From Agriotes lineatus (Eukaryota > Arthropoda > Insecta > Coleoptera > Elateridae): DNA of 64,000 nt. The stretch is from NCBI GenBank assembly GCA_940337035.1, contig CALNHX010007735.1, forward strand, positions 1-64,000, given 5' to 3'. The notes beneath the pieces were generated by a model that saw only the letters and a list, made by a program, of their open reading frames with translations, ran no database searches and was not told the DNA's origin. Position 1 is the first letter of the stretch; every line of letters begins with the position of its first letter. The translations under genes and the position numbers were made by a program. Below are positions 58,930 through 64,000 of the stretch, piece by piece.

Positions 58930-59950
58930 CGTGAACGAATCTTCTACAAATGGCATACCAAGGTCATCGTGAAGCATTTGGTTGGATATATACCATGGTG
59001 GCCATTGCTCGAAGTCTTGGACTGAGATCTTGGAAGAATTGCATTATTAGATTTGCTCGCACAACACCATAGCTCGATACCATAAGTCCGTATGGGTTTG
59101 ATTAATATCTTGTAGACCAGTTTTTTTTTTCGAGATGCAGTTGAGATCGTTTTCCAAGCAGCCAATATAATTCGTTGAACCGTAGGTCTATTTGTTTTCT
59201 TTTCTTAGATATGTTTTTCTTCCAGATGAGATTTTCATCAAAATGTAGGCCTGTATAGCGCACTGATGAAATTACAGGGATGATTACATCATCGATAGAA
59301 ATTGATGCACATGGGCCCTTCGTTAGTGCAGAGATTACCTGTGTTGATTCGTTAATTTTATTTTTCATTTGTTAATCAATGCTTGTGAGAGGTTTAGATG
59401 ATTTTATACATATGACGATGAAGTATTGTGTTTGCCTAGCTTGTAAGCATGACTGTGTCTTCCGAAAAAGTTTCAGTTAAGGTGTTTGTTGTAGTAGGTA
59501 AATCTGATGTATACAGTAAGTAAAGCAATGGGTCCAGTACACTATCCTGTGGCACTCCGGCTTTAATTGGAAAGGTTTTTAATTGGCGGTCGCTTAGCTA
59601 AGACTTGAAAAGTTAAAATGTGGTGGAATGCTGGTTTAATTCTATAGAGTAGGCCATCGTACCGTACCTTGTCGAGTGCCCCGCTTATGTCTAAAAATTA
59701 TGATGTAGAGAATGTTTTATCTTCCGCGGATTTGTTTAGTGCATGAACAAGTCAATGAGACTGCTGAATCGTTGCATTGTGCTGCCGGGATCCAAACTAA
59801 CATTGTGGGATTCGGTGGCTTATTAACTTTTCTAGGAGGTCAGAGATAGTAGGTAATAGGCTTATGGGGCTGTATGAAGATACGTGGTTTGGAATTTTTC
59901 CGGGCTTCCGCGATATTTAATTGCTGTGGCTAGTACTGGAGTCGTACAAC
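58930..59950 (-). pseudogene. Jockey-like LINE reverse transcriptase, 3' part
   Basis: Minus strand, right to left: VSSYSPISLLPTISDLLEKL (about 59,890), a decayed GVPQ-SVL-PLLYLLYT block (about 59,540), an ADD-box remnant, then MKNKINESTQVISALTKG, VRYTGLHFDENLIWKKNI, LRFNELYWLLGKRSQLHLE and PIRTYGIELWCCASKSN, the order seen in Jockey-clade elements. Frame shifts throughout. The upstream part lies beyond a TIR insertion, at 61,690-62,020. Confidence 0.75.
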
Positions 59951-59957
59951 ATCATTC

Positions 59958-61648
59958 CATATATAGTCCAAGATAAGGAGGGCCAGTATAGGGATCTCGT
60001 TAATAGTAAGAGATACAAATTTGGTTAAATGGAAAAAAGTTGCGTAATTAAAGGACTAAATAGTAATCTGCGTTACAAGGCCGGAAAATGACTTATTAAA
60101 GTACGAGTTTAGATGTTTACGGACGAGGCGAGGAACGAGCCTAGGACCTCCTTGGAGAGGGCCTTTTTTCCAATAAACGTGTTATAAAAATTTATGAGAT
60201 TTTTGGTAAAAAAAGACAAGAGGCCGGAAAGCGTTGCCTAGCAACACTTTTCGGTCTTGTGATGTAATGTTTCACTTTCCGGACTCAAATTAATGACGCA
60301 AAGTCATACTTTCTGGACAGTATGAAATAAAAAATGTTTTTAATCCCTTAGAACCAATTATGGTTGTGGAATACAAATAATTTTCAATAGGAAGTCATTA
60401 ATTAATTGATTATTTTTCTTCCTTATAAACAATAGCTAAAATTAGAAACATTTAGTGTGGCTCCTTTTTACTTCCTTTTACTACTATAAAGGAAGTATTG
60501 GATTCACCCCAAAAATTCGAAATTGAGTTTTCAACAGATCTTCACGTTTTAGAGTCCCCTGATCCCAAAAAACATATTTTTTTTCATTGGTCTGTCTGTC
60601 TGTCTGTCTGTCTGTCTGTGTGTCTGTCTGTGTGTCTGTGAACAGAATATCTCAAAAACGAAAAGAGGTATGGCATTGAAACTTCATATATAAGTTTTGT
60701 GTACTATGTAGATGAGACAGCAAGCTTTTGAAGAAAATCGCATAACCGGAAGTAGGTGTTTACTCTTGTGATTTTTCAGTTTTTTTCGATTTTTTCAAAA
60801 ACGGCTCTAACGATTTTTTTTAAATTTTACATTTTTCTTACAGTTTTAATGGGTATTGATGTGAGATAGGTGATTTTCCAGTTGAATACTTCTAAAGTGG
60901 GTTTCTTTTGTTTTTTTTTCTATTTTTTTTATTAACTCCTATTTTAAATAAAACACCCGGTATATTATTAAATTTTTGAATTCACCTTAAAATTCTAGAG
61001 AAAATTTGTCTCTTCAACTAACACTCGATTTTGTACCGTTTTTGTAGAATTTGTAATTTTTGAAAATTTTTAACAAATGGTTAAAAATTAAAAATGAAAT
61101 TTTTGACTAATTATAAGATCACTGTAAAAGGAAGTTGTGTGAGTGTATCACACCAGATTTTTTAACATACAAAGCTAAAACAACATATGAAATGCCCTAC
61201 GACTTACTGCCGTACCCAAAAATATCTTGGTGCTGGTCAAAAGGACTCGTAATTAAACCATAATAAATAGTACATTGTTCAATTCAAAATAGAAAGGGCT
61301 TCTAAAATTTGACATTAGAAAATAATGACTGTATTTAAAAAAATGAAGTTGATGATTGCTCGAAAATGAAACGTAAAAGATGATAACTTAATATTTAAGT
61401 CTATTAAAAGTTTCCATAAGGGAATTTTGTTAGCTTTGCTCTAACTTAATATAAACACCAGGAAAAAATACAAATTTAAAAATTAAGTTTTTTTAAGGTA
61501 CTTCTAAAACGAAGAATCATACTAATTTCTCGGCGGCATTTTATTAGTCCTTTAATTACACACATTTTTTAATATTTAAATAAATTTAAATCTCTTACTA
61601 TTAACGAGATCCGCATACTGGCCCTTCCTATATTGGACACACTGTATA
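59958..61648. mobile_element. 1.7-kb TIR element inserted in the Jockey-like LINE
   Basis: Left TIR 59,958-60,055 and right TIR 61,550-61,648 share GGGCCAGTAT, GATCTCGTTAATAGTAAGAG and TAATTAAAGGACTA in inverse order. The outermost bases (TATACAG-GTGTCC-like) are mariner-type. The interior has no transposase. It includes a hairpin at 60,213-60,243 and a (GTCT)n-bearing repeat at 60,470-61,160 that may be a further nested insertion. Confidence 0.75.
60470..60660 (+). repeat. Dispersed repeat with (GTCT)n core, copy D
   Basis: AAAGGAAGTATTGGATTCAC ... ATCTTCACGTTTTAGAGTCCC, then the cleanest array, (GTCT) about 10 units at 60,591-60,641, and AATATCTCAAAAACGAAAAG. Same layout as copies A-C but a diverged subfamily. 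Confidence 0.65.
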
Positions 61649-61689
61649 TGTTAGAATTATAATGTTTTTCTCTAGAAGCCCTTTCTGCA

Positions 61690-62020
61690 TTTATGTGTTA
61701 TTTTCCGTTACTTAAACGAGTGATTTCTTCTGCAGTTTCATTAGGGGTAATTGGTTTTATAGGTTCTGTAGTTGTCAGATTATTATTCAGGTGTTCTGAT
61801 ATTTCTTAATTTGGTTCGGTATTCTTAGGGGTGAATACTTCAGCAAGATGATCAGCAAAGAGGTTAGACTTTTCTTTATTGCTACGCGCCCAAGGCCCAG
61901 TTGTATGAGTTGCTCTACGAATTGGGAAATTCGCTTGTAGTTTTAGGCATATTAAGTTATCATGGCGGTTGAGATTAGAGATATAATCTTAAAATGATTT
62001 TCTTTCTGCTTTGCTTTAGC
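61690..62020 (-). pseudogene. Jockey-like LINE, region between endonuclease and reverse transcriptase
   Basis: Minus strand: GPWARSNKEKSNLFADHLAE (one frame slip) and IKPITPNETAEEITRLSNGK, which in Jockey-clade elements lie just before the RT. It is on the same strand and in the right order with respect to 59,950-58,930, so the two are parts of one copy. Confidence 0.65.
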
Positions 62021-62889
62021 TTGGGAGTTTGATGTCTATGGTGATTTTTTAAGATGAGGCTGAAAGGCAAAGGTAAATGTTCAGGGTTATTTTACTACCA
62101 CCAACTGGGGGCGGGCTGCTAAAGAGACCTTGCGTCCTTGTTCAGCCAAGAACGGCAATTATAGGATGGGTGAGAGAAAGGAGGGGTGGAGAATGGAAGA
62201 GAGCCCAGGAAAGTTGGAGAAGTACTGCCCCGGGATTCGCCTCAGAGAAGGTACTCTTTTGACATGAAGCTGAAATTTTATATTTGGACTTACGTTTTCA
62301 AAGTTAGTAATTTCATTTGATATAGAAACCAAAATTAAAGGTTCTTCTCTCTTTAGCAATTTTCATATTTTCTCAATTTCCAAACACTCCGTATTTCAAA
62401 TTCCTTATGGCACTGTGGTTTCTATAAGAAGCAAACATGTATATACAAAATGACTTGTTTACGAGAAATAAAAACCAATAGGTATTTATGGTATAAGCAA
62501 GGAGACTGGAAAGAAAACCTAACTCAAGTGGTGGAGGTGTCCCAAATAATGTGGAACAGAAAATGGCTGACCACAAGTTCAACGCAACCGTGCAACAGAT
62601 GATTCGAGGTTATGTTTCTTTTTTGACATTGATTTTGCTATCGAATTACGTCAATAAATAATGTAGGCTATTAAACATTCCAGTTGCGATCTTTGCTCGC
62701 TTCCATTCTCTATTGACTTTTCGCTTAGCTCCGCATATATGTATACACACAAGATATAATTAATCATCTGTTGCACGGGTTGCATATATTATGGGTTTGT
62801 ACTTTGTAATCGACATCTAGCGGTTAATCCTCTCCATTCAATTTGCATCGTGTTAGGTCTCCTTCTTTCTAGTCTTCTTGGGTATAAGT
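62021..62889. other. Non-coding DNA
   Basis: Nothing recognised; probably includes more decayed LINE sequence next to 62,020. Confidence 0.35.
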
Positions 62890-62972
62890 GTGTTATATTA
62901 CAAATAATCCACGAAGAAAAAGTTGGGGGGGGGGGTGATTTCTCGGATGAATTATTTGTAATAACACACGAG
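62890..62972. repeat. Hairpin with a G11 loop
   Basis: Arm GTGTTATATTACAAATAATC (from 62,890) pairs with GAATTATTTGTAATAACAC (ending about 62,968). The loop carries an uninterrupted run of 11 G at 62,925-62,935. Confidence 0.85.
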
Positions 62973-63597
62973 TGCCATACAAAATTTTAACCAGCAACTC
63001 AATAAATATGCATTGACAGCCGTGAAAAGTCATAATGACAAATTGGAAAGTACCAAGAGAACAAATCCATTTATAATTAGAGTCGCCTGTGATTCGTGTT
63101 AAAAGTTTGGCAGTATTGAAATGTATTATCAGTTTATGTAAAATTTTAGGTTTTTCTTCTTATTTGCCACAGACTGAGGCAAAACTTCACCTGCAAATCT
63201 CAAATTTGAATACCTTGAAAGTGCTATCAAAAATACCGTAGCGAGTGACCTGGTTTTTATCTCACTAGTGGGTTATGGTTTATCTCACCAATTGGTATAA
63301 GAGCCACTTTAGAGGTCTAAAATTGCTTTAGTGATAGCCTTATAGATAGGAGGTGTTGGATAAACAGTTTTTCCTCTCCGGATGGATCCAGGAACACACT
63401 TCATATATTGGATGTATCTAAAATGGCAGTAAAACCACACATGGCGATATTCTTCATAGAATACTGAGTAGAAGATCTTAATACTACAATGTTGGATTGG
63501 TCTTCTAGGGTTCTCACGAGGGGTAGATAAAAGCATTTATCTTCAAACGTAATAAAAGTGACAACTTATGTGAATTGGCTGGTAAGGAAAATGCGTT

Positions 63598-63650
63598 ACT
63601 TTTATGCCTAGGCATAAAAGTGATTACTTTTACGCCGGCGGAGTAAAACT
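63598..63650. repeat. Two adjacent palindromes
   Basis: A perfect 24-bp palindrome centred on CCTAGG (63,598-63,621) is followed directly by a second, imperfect one centred on GCCGGC (about 63,626-63,650) that shares the ACTTTTA arm. Confidence 0.85.
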
Positions 63651-63675
63651 ACTTCAAAACTTGGTTAGCTTTCGA

Positions 63676-64000
63676 ATAGTGATGGGCTTATTCGAATGAA
63701 AAATAACCGGTTATCCGGTTATTGAAATAACCTATGTAACTCGGTTTTCGTTCCAAGTATTCAAATGAAAAATAACCTCAATTTGATATCTCAGCGACCT
63801 ACGCAGTGCTCAAAATTCTGTAAATATAAATACGTCATAAATCATAAACAAAGCAGGCTGTACTGAAAACACCATTTGGTTATCGCGTACCTACCTCCTA
63901 TCATAAAAAATATCAAATCATCAAATTCTGGAGACCTGAAACCTGAACGCCTAAAAACTGCAAACGCATCAAACTATAAAACAATTTTTTATTTGCTTAC
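63676..64000 (+). mobile_element. Possible 5' end of a hAT-like element running off the window
   Basis: TAGTGATGGGCTTATTCGAA resembles the CAGTGATGGGC type of hAT terminal sequence. Internal repeats of TTCGAATGAAAAATAACC and GGTTAT follow. The other end is not in view. Confidence 0.35.

Noticed and set aside
1..64000. CRISPR arrays, riboswitches, bacterial operons
   Set aside because: The window is eukaryotic; direct repeats found are tandem or transposon-derived, with none of the regular repeat-spacer structure.

Overview
This is repeat-dominated, AT-rich nuclear DNA from an insect. The evidence is the density of non-LTR retrotransposon, mariner/IS630, P/THAP, hAT-like and SINE debris, spliceosomal introns, and (A+T)-rich unique DNA with no dense coding. 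A beetle is plausible, but nothing in the window proves the order. I see no intact host housekeeping gene.

Left end (about 1 to 12,790): a plus-strand non-LTR retrotransposon with a 62-bp tandem repeat in its 5' leader, ORF1, an AP-type endonuclease, a reverse transcriptase broken by several lesions, and a (TA)n tail. Its endonuclease is split by a second element at 2428-10056. That element has about 530-bp terminal inverted repeats, 5'-AG...CT-3' ends and a perfect 6-bp target duplication (CCCCAA). Removing the insert restores the endonuclease reading frame exactly. Ends and duplication are the Maverick/Polinton signature. At 7.6 kb the element is far shorter than a normal Polinton. It carries a protein-primed-type family B DNA polymerase (minus strand, one frameshift, truncated C-terminus), a complete secreted matrix metalloproteinase (plus strand) and two small unrecognised genes. 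I find no integrase, packaging ATPase, maturation protease or capsid gene. It therefore looks like a deleted, virus-like, probably trans-mobilised element that has kept a captured MMP. This is the most unusual object in the window.

Middle (12.8-46 kb): long stretches with no recognisable coding, broken up by MITEs, foldback elements, mariner/Tc1 transposase remnants and fragments of at least three types of LINE. A degraded multi-exon gene of a multicopy insect repeat family (39,095 to about 44,470, minus strand) has its intron invaded by an intron-containing IS630/mariner transposon and by a LINE with an internal deletion. Two copies of a 5S rRNA-derived SINE (25.4 kb and 55.7 kb) and one complete tRNA-derived SINE with target duplications (48.6 kb) are clear.

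Right end (46-64 kb): more TIR elements. One is a 1.65-kb P/THAP-like deletion derivative with a 9-bp flanking duplication and its own nested MITE. Another is a Jockey-like LINE interrupted by a 1.7-kb TIR element. Small hairpins and palindromes follow, with a hAT-like end near the window edge. Nothing beyond the transposon genes forms a pathway; the window records nested transposition.
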